In this document: positions 10,641 to 20,429 of the stretch, piece by piece
Position numbering within the stretch: position 1 is the first letter of the stretch
Layout of the letters: each line of letters begins with the position of its first letter
Source of the DNA: Apricaphanius iberus
Taxonomy: Eukaryota > Chordata > Actinopteri > Cyprinodontiformes > Aphaniidae
Assembly: GCA_028564705.1 (NCBI GenBank)
Contig: JAPXFQ010002425.1
Location: forward strand, 1-64,000
DNA length: 64,000 nucleotides
Direction of reading: 5' to 3'
Position numbers and translations under genes: made by a program
Notes under the pieces: generated by a model
Seen by the model: the letters and a program-made list of their open reading frames with translations, nothing else
Told to the model about the DNA's origin: nothing
The model's database searches: none

Positions 10641-12254
10641 CACTACCGTTCAAAAGTTTGGGGTCACCCAAACAATTTTGTGTTTTCCATGAAAAGTCAC
10701 ACTTATTCACCACCATACGTTGTGAAATGAATAAAAAATAGAGTCAAGACAGTGACAAGGTTAGAAATAATGATTTTTATTTGAAATAAGATTGTTTTTA
10801 CATCAAACTTTGCTTTCATCAAAGAATCCTCCATTTGCAGCAATTACAGCATTGCAGACCTTTGGCATTCTAGCTGTTAATTTGTTGAGGTAATCTGGAG
10901 AAATTGCACCCCACGCTTCTAGAAGCAGCTCCCACAATTTGGATTGGTTGGATGGGCACTTCTTGCGTACCATACGGTCAAGCTGCTCCCACAACAGCTC
11001 AACGGGGTTCAAATCTGGTGACTGCGCTGGCCACTCCATTACCGATAGAATACCAGCTGCCTGCTTCTTCTCTAAATAGTTCTTGCACAATTTCGAGGTG
11101 TGTTTTGGGTCATTGTCCTGTTGTAGGATGAAATTGGCTCCAATCAAGCGCTGTCCACTGGGTATGGCATGGCGTTGCAAAATGGAGTGATAGCCTTCCT
11201 TATTCAGAATCCCTTTTACCCTGTACAAATCTCCCACCTTACCAGCACCAAAGCAACCCCAGACCATCACATTACCTCCACCATGCTTAACAGATGGCGT
11301 CAGGCATTCTTCCAGCATCTTTTCAGTTGTTCTGCGTCTCACAAACGTTCTTCTTTGTGATCCAAACACCTCAAACTTGGATTCATCCGTCCACAGCACT
11401 TTTTTCCAGTCTTCCTCTGTCCAATGTCTGTGTTCTTTTGCCCATCTTAATCTTTTTCTTTTATTGGCCAGTCTCAGATATGGCTTTTTCTTTGCCACTC
11501 TGCCCTGAAGCCCAGAATCCCGCAGCCGCCTCTTCACTGTAGATGTTGACACTGGTGTTTTGCGGGTACTATTTAATGAAGATGCCAGTTGGGGACCTGT
11601 GAGGCGTCTGTTTCTCAAACTAGAGACTCTAATGTACTTATCTTCTTGCTCAGTTGTGCAACGCGGCCTCCCACTTCTTTTTCTACTCTGGTTAGAGCCT
11701 GTTTGTGCTGTCCTCTGAAGGGAGTAGTACACACCGTTGTAGGAAATCTTCAATTTCTTAGCAATTTCTCGCATGGAATAGCCTTCATTTCTAAGAACAA
11801 GAATAGACTGTCGAGTTTCAGATGAAAGTTCTCTTTTTCTGGCCATTTTGAGCGTTTAATTGACCCCACAAATGTGATGCTCCAGAAACTCAATCTGCTC
11901 AAAGGAAGGTCAGTTTTGTAGCTTCTGTACCGAGCTAAACTGTTTTCAGATGTGTGAACATGATTGCACAAGGGTTTTCTAATCATCAATTAGCCTTCTG
12001 AGCCAATGAGCAAACACATTGTACCATTAGAACACTGGAGTGATAGTTGCTGGAAATGGGCCTCTATACACCTATGTAGATATTGCACCAAAAACCAGAC
12101 ATTTGCAGCTAGAATAGTCATTTACCACATTAGCAATGTATAGCGTGTGTTTCTTTAAAGTTAAGACTAGTTTAAAGTTATCTTCATTGAAAAGTACAGT
12201 GCTTTTCCTTCAAAAATAAGGACATTCAATGTGACCCCAAACTTTTGAACGGTA

Positions 12255-12257
<3 letters not shown>
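10641..12257 (-). mobile_element. Tc1-superfamily transposon, complete
   Basis: Terminal inverted repeats start CACTACCGTTCAAAAG and are identical for 27 bases at both ends. TA flanks both ends (10639-10640 and 12258-12259) and a single transposase gene fills most of the 1617 bp. The element landed in a TA-rich site. All parts needed for an autonomous element are visible. Confidence 0.95.
10803..11846 (-). CDS. Tc1/mariner transposase, DD38E (Intruder-like)
   Basis: 347 residues, uninterrupted, ATG to stop, the usual length for the superfamily. Residues about 1-110 form the paired-like DNA-binding region with two helix-turn-helix units, separated by an AT-hook-like GRPR at 59-62. The catalytic triad is visible: D154 in WTDESKF, D244 in QQDNDPKHT and E283 in SPDLNPVELLW. 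Thirty-eight residues separate the second D and the E, so this is DD38E, not the classical DD34E; DD38E is the hallmark of the described Intruder family. The protein cuts and re-inserts the element at TA sites in the nucleus. No stop or frameshift is seen, so it may be active or recently active. Confidence 0.92.
   Translation of the reverse strand: MARKRELSSETRQSILVLRNEGYSMREIAKKLKISYNGVYYSLQRTAQTGSNQSRKRSGRPRCTTEQEDKYIRVSSLRNRRLTGPQLASSLNSTRKTPVSTSTVKRRLRDSGLQGRVAKKKPYLRLANKRKRLRWAKEHRHWTEEDWKKVLWTDESKFEVFGSQRRTFVRRRTTEKMLEECLTPSVKHGGGNVMVWGCFGAGKVGDLYRVKGILNKEGYHSILQRHAIPSGQRLIGANFILQQDNDPKHTSKLCKNYLEKKQAAGILSVMEWPAQSPDLNPVELLWEQLDRMVRKKCPSNQSKLWELLLEAWGAISPDYLNKLTARMPKVCNAVIAANGGFFDESKV

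Positions 12258-12307
<50 letters not shown>
12258..12307. repeat. (TA)n microsatellite
   Basis: TA repeat at the right flank of the Tc1 element, continuing the TA-rich target seen at 10629-10640. Confidence 0.95.
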
Positions 12308-12309
<2 letters not shown>

Positions 12310-13250
12310 AAAATGTTACTGTCGGTGTTATGCAGTATCAATTTTGTCCTATACTTTAGCTTGTATCTTGTAGTTAATTTTAGACCACGAAGTGAAATGG
12401 CTTGTTTTCTCAGCTCTGTTCCACTTCAGAGCTGGGAGTACACACTGAAACAAACAGTGCTAAGCTTCATCACAAATAATTGGAAAATCACGAAGCACCA
12501 CACTGAAACTCTGTTATATTAAGGGCTCAGATGTTTGGTTTATTTTATTTACTTTTTTCTTTTTTTAAACGCAGTCAATAAAGCCTATCTTTGTTGCTAA
12601 AACACCAGGATTTAGACACAGTCCAAACCAACACAACTGCATCCATTAAGCAAATCTTTCCAGCCCAGTATATTAAAAAAGCTGTGGGCATTGTATGCAC
12701 CCGTTTATTAGATGCTACAGATGCATTAATTAACCACACAATGCTGTTATAAGATCTCATTAACAGCTTGATAAACGGCTAACCCACATTAGCATGTAGC
12801 CACTTACTTCTCTGTCCATCAGGCATTTTTGTTATTTGATCCATCTGCTGTTCTTTAGGAATGTAGAATAAAATCCTGTAATCCATGCAGCCAAACGGGC
12901 GTTTTCACAGGGAAAGTCAAAAAGCCAGCAAAAAAGTGTTTTAAGCTACCAAAAACCGAAGCTGCCATGAACTGTGAGAAGGAGGAGGGTGCATTTGAAA
13001 ATTACCAGGGGTAAGCCGCTCTGCCTGCAGGGGCAGTGCAGACACCTCTAGCACTCAACTTTCCACCGGTGATGTCATTAGTTGAACACTCAGTCGATTT
13101 CTAGGAGAGGGAGGGGCAGCTGCTCAGAGAGCAGAATTCAGGAGGATTACTCAGACATGCGTGAATTAAGCCAAAAACCACTCTGGTGGGGTTTTTTTTA
13201 TGAGAAAATTGCATTACCATATAGTTGAAAACTCCAAAAACTTGATTTTG
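12308..13250. other. No gene recognised
   Basis: Interior of the TTAA-flanked element to the right of the Tc1. Only short frames without known motifs. Confidence 0.5.
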
Positions 13251-13351
13251 CATGATATAGCCCCTTAAAACTCAAAAATATGCAGCAGAAAAGTATATGC
13301 TATTCCTAACTGCATTTATAGATTGAGGACGTTCTTAGCTTTGATGCCTTG

Positions 13352-13352
<1 letters not shown>

Positions 13353-13393
<41 letters not shown>
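13353..13393. repeat. (TA)n microsatellite
   Basis: About 20 TA units, followed by a short (CA/TA)-rich stretch. Confidence 0.95.
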
Positions 13394-13397
<4 letters not shown>

Positions 13398-16300
13398 TAC
13401 ACACATATGTATATATGCGTGTGTCTGTAGAATTAAACTGAATAACACCTGAAGTAAGTGAAAGTTTTTAATAGACCTGATATAATGCTAAATTATCTCG
13501 AACAAACCAAATCAAATCTTAGCTGATGTGCGACACTTTCCCAAAAAGTATTTTCTTCAGGGTCTTACTAGTGTTGTTTTTTGCCTAAAAACAAACAAAA
13601 AAAGCTTTTAGTAGCAAACACCTGTACTTAAAAAAATGCACTGTTGCTGTTGGCTACTTAAGGCTCTGTAGAGCTGTCCTTCGCAATAACCGTGTAAATA
13701 ATTTACACAGTATGCATTTAAAAAACGTTTTTTATTAACTTGAAGTTTAACCAAAAGAAGCCTTTTTCAATGATTGAATTAAGTTCTCAAGAGCTTCAAT
13801 ACAAGACAAATAGTTTGAAATAAATAAACAATGTAAAGCTATTGAGGTTGTGCAGAGCTTAAAGGAGGCACACATAAGTACTTGACAGTCTCTGCAGCAG
13901 TCCATTCCCCCATTTAAGAGTAATTTGTCAGGGGCTTCTAGGTGGATTTGTAGCTGGCCTTAAACTGTTTTGCTTGGAGAAACAGCAGCTGCTACAAGCC
14001 CATAGAAAGAGTGTCATGTGGCAGTCTGCAAAGAGAGGCTAACCAGAAACTTACTGTAGCAAGGTAATTAACTTCATGATTGTTTTGTCTGAAATTTCAT
14101 GCAATGCTAAGAAGCTTGTAAGACTGCTGGCTGGTTTCACAGTACAAAAAAGGAGATCAAATAAAAAAAGTGCCAATTACAACTTCTTAATTGATGTTTC
14201 TTTCACAAAGCAAAAAAAAGAATACTGACTGTCATACAGAAAGTTAAGACAGTGGTATTTTTTGTCCCTTTTGTTGAAAGCATTAAGCTTAAGATAACAT
14301 ATTTTGACTCAGTTCCTCAAAGACTTGGACAAATTTAAATCTTAAATCTGTATTTTATAATATTTCTTTGTGGCATGAGAATATAAAAGGTTGTGCATAA
14401 TTGCAAATTATTGTGCAACTGAGATTGTGAAATTATACATTGTTTAAAAAAATCTATTCAAATAGAAATTGTAAAGGTATGGGTTTGATTGCTTTGTATT
14501 CAGCCTTCCTGAACAAGTACTGACTTGTAACCCCATTTTACTAATTGCTGTCTTTTGGGGTATGTCTGAACCAGCTTTGTACATATTGAGAAGCTGACAT
14601 TTTGGTTCATTGTTTTTTGCTAATTGGCTTAGGCTCAGTCACATTGGATTGAGACAGTGTGTGAACATGACTGTCAGTTTAGATGGATGGCCATACTGTT
14701 TTTAAATGGCAGAGAGGCACACTTTATTACCAGTCAAATGATTTCTGAAGGTAACTGCTCACACTGCATTTTTTTTAGGAGTTTCAGATTAATAGGGGAC
14801 TGAATGCATATTCATGCCAACTTCTCAGAATGTTTTTATGATGAAATACATCCCTACATACACCACACCATGTTGCTCTGTCACATAAAGTTCCAAAAAA
14901 ATGAATTGAAGTTTGCAATTTAATGTGACAACATTGGAACAAGTCTACTTTTGCAAGGCAGAGTATACATTTAAAATAGCAGTATCATCACCACATATCA
15001 AAAGAGAAAATTGGTTACTATCCACAAAGTCTGTTCAGCAACACTAAATTAGCCAGTAAAGTTACAGATTTTGCTACATTAAGGATAACAATATCTTCCT
15101 TCTCTAAATGAGGATGTAACTCCAGTCTTGATTGGCATTTAAAACATTTTATTTTGGCCAGACGCTAATTCATTGGGGCAGCTCCACTCTCCCACCTGTA
15201 TCAAATAACTTCTGCCTGTGCTCAGCCCTGCTTCTGCCTATCTGTTCCATGTTACGTATTAATTTAGTACAGGGTTATCAAAACGCTTCTTGCTGTAGAG
15301 AGGGAAATAACTAAGAGGCCTCCTTACTGACTTCTAATGATCTCTTATTATGCCATTTTCTCCAAATACCCTTACTAATAATTACTTGATCAATCAATAG
15401 AAATAACCTTGAAATATTTTCCATAACACTACTCAGAATTAAAGCACATAAAAGATCAATGTATCTTGTACCGATCATGTAACATGTAAATATATCCAGC
15501 ATCTGAGTTGAAAGTAGCTTGGACCTAAACTATTAAAATAATTAACTAACTACACCCATCATTAGTCCTTGAAGATATTTTAACTTAAGACAGACAAGCC
15601 ATAAGGGCATGTTTTTTCAGGAGATCTTTATAAAATAAAAATGTGTTATATTTTGACAGAGATGACGTAAGAAACAAGAGTTGTTGCTTTCAAGAAAGAA
15701 AGCAGGCACATGTAAAAAAAAATCCGGGCAAAAACAAGTCGTTCAAGGGTAGAATAGTAATGGTGGAAAAGATAGAAAGTCAAGCAAGTCATATGTGGAA
15801 GTTTCCCCCCTCACCTCTCTTTGGCACAACCACTTGGGGCGATCGCCTGCTGAATTCATGCTCAGTCAACTTCGGATCGGCAGCCACGTCCGTCCTTTAA
15901 AAACCAGCATGCCAAACATGGCTATCAGCTTTCCTTCAGCTGCTGTCTATCAATGTCATACTGGATCAACAATGCAGAACCCTCTCCCTGCAGCACAAAT
16001 GCAACTCTTCCACCTCAACAACCCACTTCTCTCCACACATCCTACACACAAGGATTGTCAAGGGCAGGTTGGGAACTCAGGTGCAGTGTTGTTGACTTAT
16101 TTATTTATTTATGTGTGTAACAGGCGCACAGATCAATACAAGTATCCTGCCGCAAAATAAGGCTTGACTTTCTAGAGACAGATTAGGGCTGACGCAGCTT
16201 GGTGCCTCTCAGCCATCCCTTTTCACTTGGGTAGTTGTAGGTACACCACTGATTATGCATACATGCTTGCATGGACAGACAAGCACACACAAAGAAACAC

Positions 16301-16900
16301 TTTGAAGGAAAACTGTGCTAAAAGCAACTGCTAAAAATATTGATTTACTTTATTATACATAGATTGAGGAATGTGAGATTTTGCATAAATATGAAAGAAA
16401 ATAATTTTCTTATGCCCTTGTTATTATCTTAATAACTTTATCAATTTATTAACAACGATTCCTTTAATATTTAAATTTATTTTTACAATAAAATCTACCA
16501 CAAAAAAAATATCAAGTGCATACAAATATAAAGTAATACAACTCACCACAAAGCTAAATCAGCGGGGACCTGGTAGCTGTTCCTCTTTGATGAGACTGCC
16601 CCGTCTGGGACAGTTTTAAAGGTTTCATTGCCTAAGTAGAAAGCTACCTACCATATATTAAGCAGAGCAGGGACCTGGGGCATCGAAATCACCTGTGAAA
16701 GGCAATTTTTTTTTGTATGGCACACTTTGCACAACAAGGTATTTTTAAGTGCTGTATATCATTAGGGGATAACATTAAACTAAACACAAGAGAGAGACAT
16801 AATATGACACATGTAAAACATATGACATTCCAGCTAGTATTAATTGCTTGCTTAATGGCAGTTCTAAACAGGGTTTTTTTTTAGCTCTGATTTAAAGAAA
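13394..16900. other. 3.5 kb without recognised genes
   Basis: AT-rich, mostly unique-looking DNA. The longest frame (15795-16160, plus, 121 codons) has no domain or compositional support. No exon with convincing splice sites and no transposon ends were recognised. Confidence 0.5.
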
Positions 16901-16901
16901 C

Positions 16902-18137
16902 TCAGTGACTACGTTTACATGCCGCCAATATTCAGATTATGGTCGGGTTAAGGTCACTACTCAGGTTTCTAAAACAATCGCAATAATCTGTTCACATGCA
17001 TGAGCAGAGAGAGAGAGAGAGCAGAGAGAGTTACTCCTGTATACATGGAATTCATATGCCACTAGTAGTTCCTCTACTCAAAAGACCAAGGTTCCTTGCG
17101 TAACAATATTCCTGTTTTATGGGGATATGCTGAAACACCTTTATTTAACCAAATATTCGGGTTACAAAAGGGATACCCCAGAAGTAGTATTCAGGTTTTT
17201 GCTGGTGTTTACATGGCCCTACATGACCAGATTATTGCTTGTATTATGGTTTTGAACAGGTAATTGTCTGCATGTAATCGCAGTGAGTGTTTCAACGGCT
17301 TTGCAAAGGTCTGGAAGTTTTATTCAGATAAGAGGAGAAAAAAAACTAAATGCTTCTTCTCCATGTTTGTTTCTAATTCTAGGGATAATTAACAGACTAC
17401 AGTTGGAAGACCTGAGTAATCTGGGAGGTTTATACATTGATAACAAGTCTTCAAAATACTTTGGTGCAAAGCCATTCAATGATTTGTAGATTAGTAAAAA
17501 AAAAAATTCAAGTCTAATCTATGCTACAGGGAGCCAGTCAGTACGTTTAAATGTAGCAAGAGAAATTCAAATTATTACCCTTAGACCGACTGAAATCAGA
17601 CTTCTCAAATGCATGTATATGCCTTAGTCTGACTTGAATCGAAACAAACTGGAGTTTCACAAATCTGAATATTCTACCCAGATAATGTGATTTGGAATGT
17701 GACTACTATGCAACCAACCCCCCTGCCTGTACTCGCGCACTCCGTCGGGAAGTTAGCAGATGCGGAAGTCTGGCTCAGCAACAACATAGTAGTATTATAA
17801 GAAGAATATGTTGGTTGAGACAAACGTAAATGGTCAATCAGTGCATGTTTGGACTGACAAAGAGATGGTGGATTGTAATTATTCTGCTTTGACTCCATCT
17901 GCTTCACTCCTGCCAGCCTCAGTTTACTGCCTGAGTGCAGCACAAAGCTAACCACTATAAGGCTAACATGTAGGGGTGCATGTCGCCATCTATCGTTGGG
18001 GAGTCGGTCGTACTTCATTTAATAATTCGATTTACTGTGTGACATGTAAACTGGGAATCGGCTCTCAACAGGGTGAAAGCCCTTAATCTGATTACTCAAA
18101 AAAAAAAATGTATTCAGACATGCATGTAAACCTACTG
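16902..18137. mobile_element. MITE cluster with ACGTTTACATG-type ends
   Basis: The left end CAGTGACTACGTTTACATGC resembles the reverse of the right end GCATGTAAACCTACTG (18122-18137). A further partial end (CTGCATGTAATCGCAGTGAG, about 17269-17288) suggests two or more overlapping copies instead of a single 1.2-kb element. There is no coding sequence. The right 100 bases recur at 25196-25300. Confidence 0.55.
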
Positions 18138-18159
18138 AGTGTTAGGCCTGTGAATATTC

Positions 18160-18575
18160 TCATTCATCCAGGTCATGGTTATCTCAAGGAAATTTCAATC
18201 AAACGCAACTGGACTTGGTAATTTGTCTTGGAAGACGTTTCACCTCTTATCCAAGAGGCTTCATCAGTTCATGCTCGCCGCTGACCAGGCTGGGACTGGT
18301 CCAACTAACTGGTGTGGAGACTCAGCTATTTAACCTCTTGAACAAGAATCATTATGTATTAGGAGGTTAGGTTTCGGCTTCATTAGTGCCCTATTGTGTT
18401 ATAACGACAGTCGTTGGAGTCACAGTTGTTTCTGTTATTAGAGGCTAATTTGTTTGAGTCTTCTAGGTAGGGATGAAAGTGCAGCATTGTAAATTGGAGA
18501 TAGGTGATGTCTCAGGCCTCCTCCTCTGTTTAGCGATGGTTTCTCTACTTTTACATAGATGGCTTCTTTTATAGA
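18160..18575 (-). repeat. Inverted pseudo-LTR arm of Penelope element
   Basis: Reverse complement of the element's own 3' region (about 19975-20412), covering the last codons of the endonuclease and the 3' UTR. It ends exactly where the truncated RT body starts. The two arms differ by few substitutions plus one ~56-base gap. Confidence 0.85.
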
Positions 18576-19716
18576 ATGTCTACAACAACTGCAAAAAGAA
18601 GGCATGATTGACAAAACACAATACTACCGGCTTTACCCCCAGGACTCAATTCCTTGCCTATATGGACTCCCCAAGATCCATAAAGAAGGGGCCTCGCTCA
18701 GGCCCATTGTCAGTAGTATAAACTCTGTCACGTACAATATAGCCAAACACATAGCTAATATCCTGGCACCTCTGGTAGGCAACACCCCACACCACATCCA
18801 AAACTCCATAGACTTTGTGAACAAAGTCCGGAATCTAAAAATGGATCCAGATGAGACAATGGTTTCCTATGATGTGACTTCATTGTTCACATGTATTCCT
18901 ACCATGGAGGCTTTGGTCACAGTAAGAGAACGACTTACACAGGACAACTCCCTCCAAAACAGAACAAAACTCAAACCAGAACACATTTGCCAACTCCTGG
19001 AATTGTGCCTGAATACCACATATTTCCAGTTCAATGGCAAGTTTTATAAACAGAAACACGGCTGTGCCATGGGCTCACCAGTTTCTCCAATTGTGGCAAA
19101 TGTATACATGGAGGAGGTAGAGTGCAGAGCTTTGAACTCCTTTGAAGGAATAACACCTAGCCACTGGTTCAGATACGTAGATGAGACATGGGTTAAAATC
19201 AAAACCAAAGAGGGGCAAGCCTTTACTGAACACATAAACTCAGTGGACAGAAACATCAAATTCACCAGAGAAGATGTCAAGGACAATAGTTTGCCCTTTT
19301 TAGATTGTGTCGTCCAGAGGAGAAAGGACAGAAGGCTCCACATTGGGGTATGCAGAAAACCCACACACACAGACCAATATCTACTTTTTGACTCACACCA
19401 CCCACTGGAACACAAGCTTAGTGTTATCAGGACCCTGCAACACAGAGCTGATAACATACCCACCAGCTCACAGGCCCAAGGGGAAGAACGCAAGCACGTG
19501 AGAGACACCCTCACAACTTGTGGTTACCCCAGCTGGACTTTTGTGAAAACTGCAGCTAATTCCAGAAGGAAAGCCAACAAAGTGGTGGAAAAAGAAAAAG
19601 AAAACAAACGAAACAATGTAGTCATTCCATATGTGTCTGGGATTTCTGAAAAACTTTTAACAAACACAGTATCCCTGTGTATTTCAAACCCAGCAACACA
19701 CTCAGACAGAGACTAG
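18559..19716 (+). pseudogene. Penelope-like reverse transcriptase, 5'-truncated
   Basis: 386 codons, open. Penelope RT landmarks in order: YGLPKIHK (about residues 35-42), SYDVTSLFT (about 104-112), GCAMGSPVSPIVANVY (about 168-183) and RYVDETWV (about 205-212). The N-terminal half of a normal Penelope RT is missing, and the apparent start ATG lies in the inverted arm, so it is not the native start. The catalytic motif reads YVDE where the family has YVDD, replacing one of the metal-binding aspartates by glutamate. The frame leaves the protein near 19665 and ends at 19716, while the endonuclease continues in the next frame. Not functional as it stands. Confidence 0.88.
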
Positions 19717-20105
19717 TACATCCCAAGGACAGAACACCACACACACACAAAAGCAACCTGGTGTATGCAATCCAATGCAATGAAGAATGCAAGGACCTCT
19801 ACATTGGTGAAACCAAACAACCACTGTACAAACGCATGGCCCAACACAGGAGAGCCAACTCCTCAGGCATGGACTCTGCTGTTCATTTACATCTCAAGGA
19901 GAAAGCTCGCTCCTTTGAGGACAGCAATGTCCAGATATTAGACAGAGAGGACAGATGGTTTGAAAGAGGAGTAAAAGAAGCCATCTATGTAAAAGTACAG
20001 AAACCATCGCTAAACAGAGGAGGAGGCCTGAGACATCACCTATCTCCAATTTACAATGCTGCACTTTCATCCCTACCTAGAAGACTCAAACAAATTAGCC
20101 TCTAA
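19677..20105 (+). pseudogene. Penelope GIY-YIG endonuclease domain
   Basis: 142 codons in the +1 frame relative to the RT, overlapping its end by 40 bases. GIY-YIG features: VYAIQC then LYIGET, the arginine/histidine segment KRMAQHR, the conserved ILDREDRWFERGVKEAIY block with its catalytic-type glutamate, and the tail SLNRGGGLRHHLSPIYN typical of Penelope elements. In intact elements it is fused to the RT and nicks the target DNA. The frameshift lies near 19660-19670. The last ~45 codons are duplicated in the inverted arm. Confidence 0.9.
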
Positions 20106-20329
20106 TAACAGAAACAACTGTGACTCCAACGACTGTCGTTATAACACAATAGGGCACTAATGAAGCCGAAACCTAACCTCCACCAATAGGCGGCACGCCA
20201 ACGACCGTCGTTAAGACATGGAGCACAAAGGATCCAATGACATAATGATTCTTGTTCAAGAGGTTAAATAGCTTAGTCTCCACACCAGTTAGTTGGACCA
20301 GTCCCAGCCTGGTCAGCGGCGAGCATGAA

Positions 20330-20370
20330 CTGATGAAGCCTCTTGGATAAGAGGTGAAACGTCTTCCAAG
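20330..20370 (+). ncRNA. Possible hammerhead ribozyme core
   Basis: CTGATGA (20330-20336), a helix from CCTCTT pairing with AAGAGG, then GAAAC (20356-20360) and GTC match the order of the hammerhead catalytic core. Penelope-like elements are known to carry hammerheads in their pseudo-LTRs. A second copy is on the minus strand at 18237-18267. I could not establish helix I or the exact cleavage site, so this is tentative. Confidence 0.4.
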
Positions 20371-20429
20371 ACAAATTACCAAGTCCAGTTGCGTTTGATT
20401 GAAATTTCCTTGATACTACTGAGTGTTAG

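Larger units (their letters stand above)
10579..13268. mobile_element. TTAA-flanked inverted-repeat element holding a Tc1
   Basis: TTAA-AGGGGCTGTATCATGC at the left (from 10579) mirrors GCATGATATAGCCCC-TTAA at the right (to 13268). Without the 1617-bp Tc1 insertion it would be about 1.07 kb and non-coding. TTAA targets suggest a piggyBac-type mobiliser, but the class is not secure. It must be older than the Tc1 inside it. Confidence 0.6.
18146..20415 (+). mobile_element. Penelope-like element with inverted flanking arm
   Basis: RT of the Penelope type followed by a GIY-YIG endonuclease identifies the class. The 3' part (about 19975-20412) is also present as an inverted copy at the 5' side (about 18160-18575), giving a hairpin-like arrangement known from Penelope pseudo-LTRs. 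The 5' arm lacks about 56 bases present in the 3' arm. An exact 14-bp target duplication, CTACTGAGTGTTAG, flanks it (18132-18145 and 20416-20429). The body is 5'-truncated, starting at mid-RT. Confidence 0.9.

Noticed and set aside
15795..16160. 121-codon plus-strand frame
   Set aside because: No domain, splice signal or codon bias; random composition in an otherwise non-coding region.
19044..19514. 156-codon minus-strand frame
   Set aside because: It is antisense to the Penelope RT.
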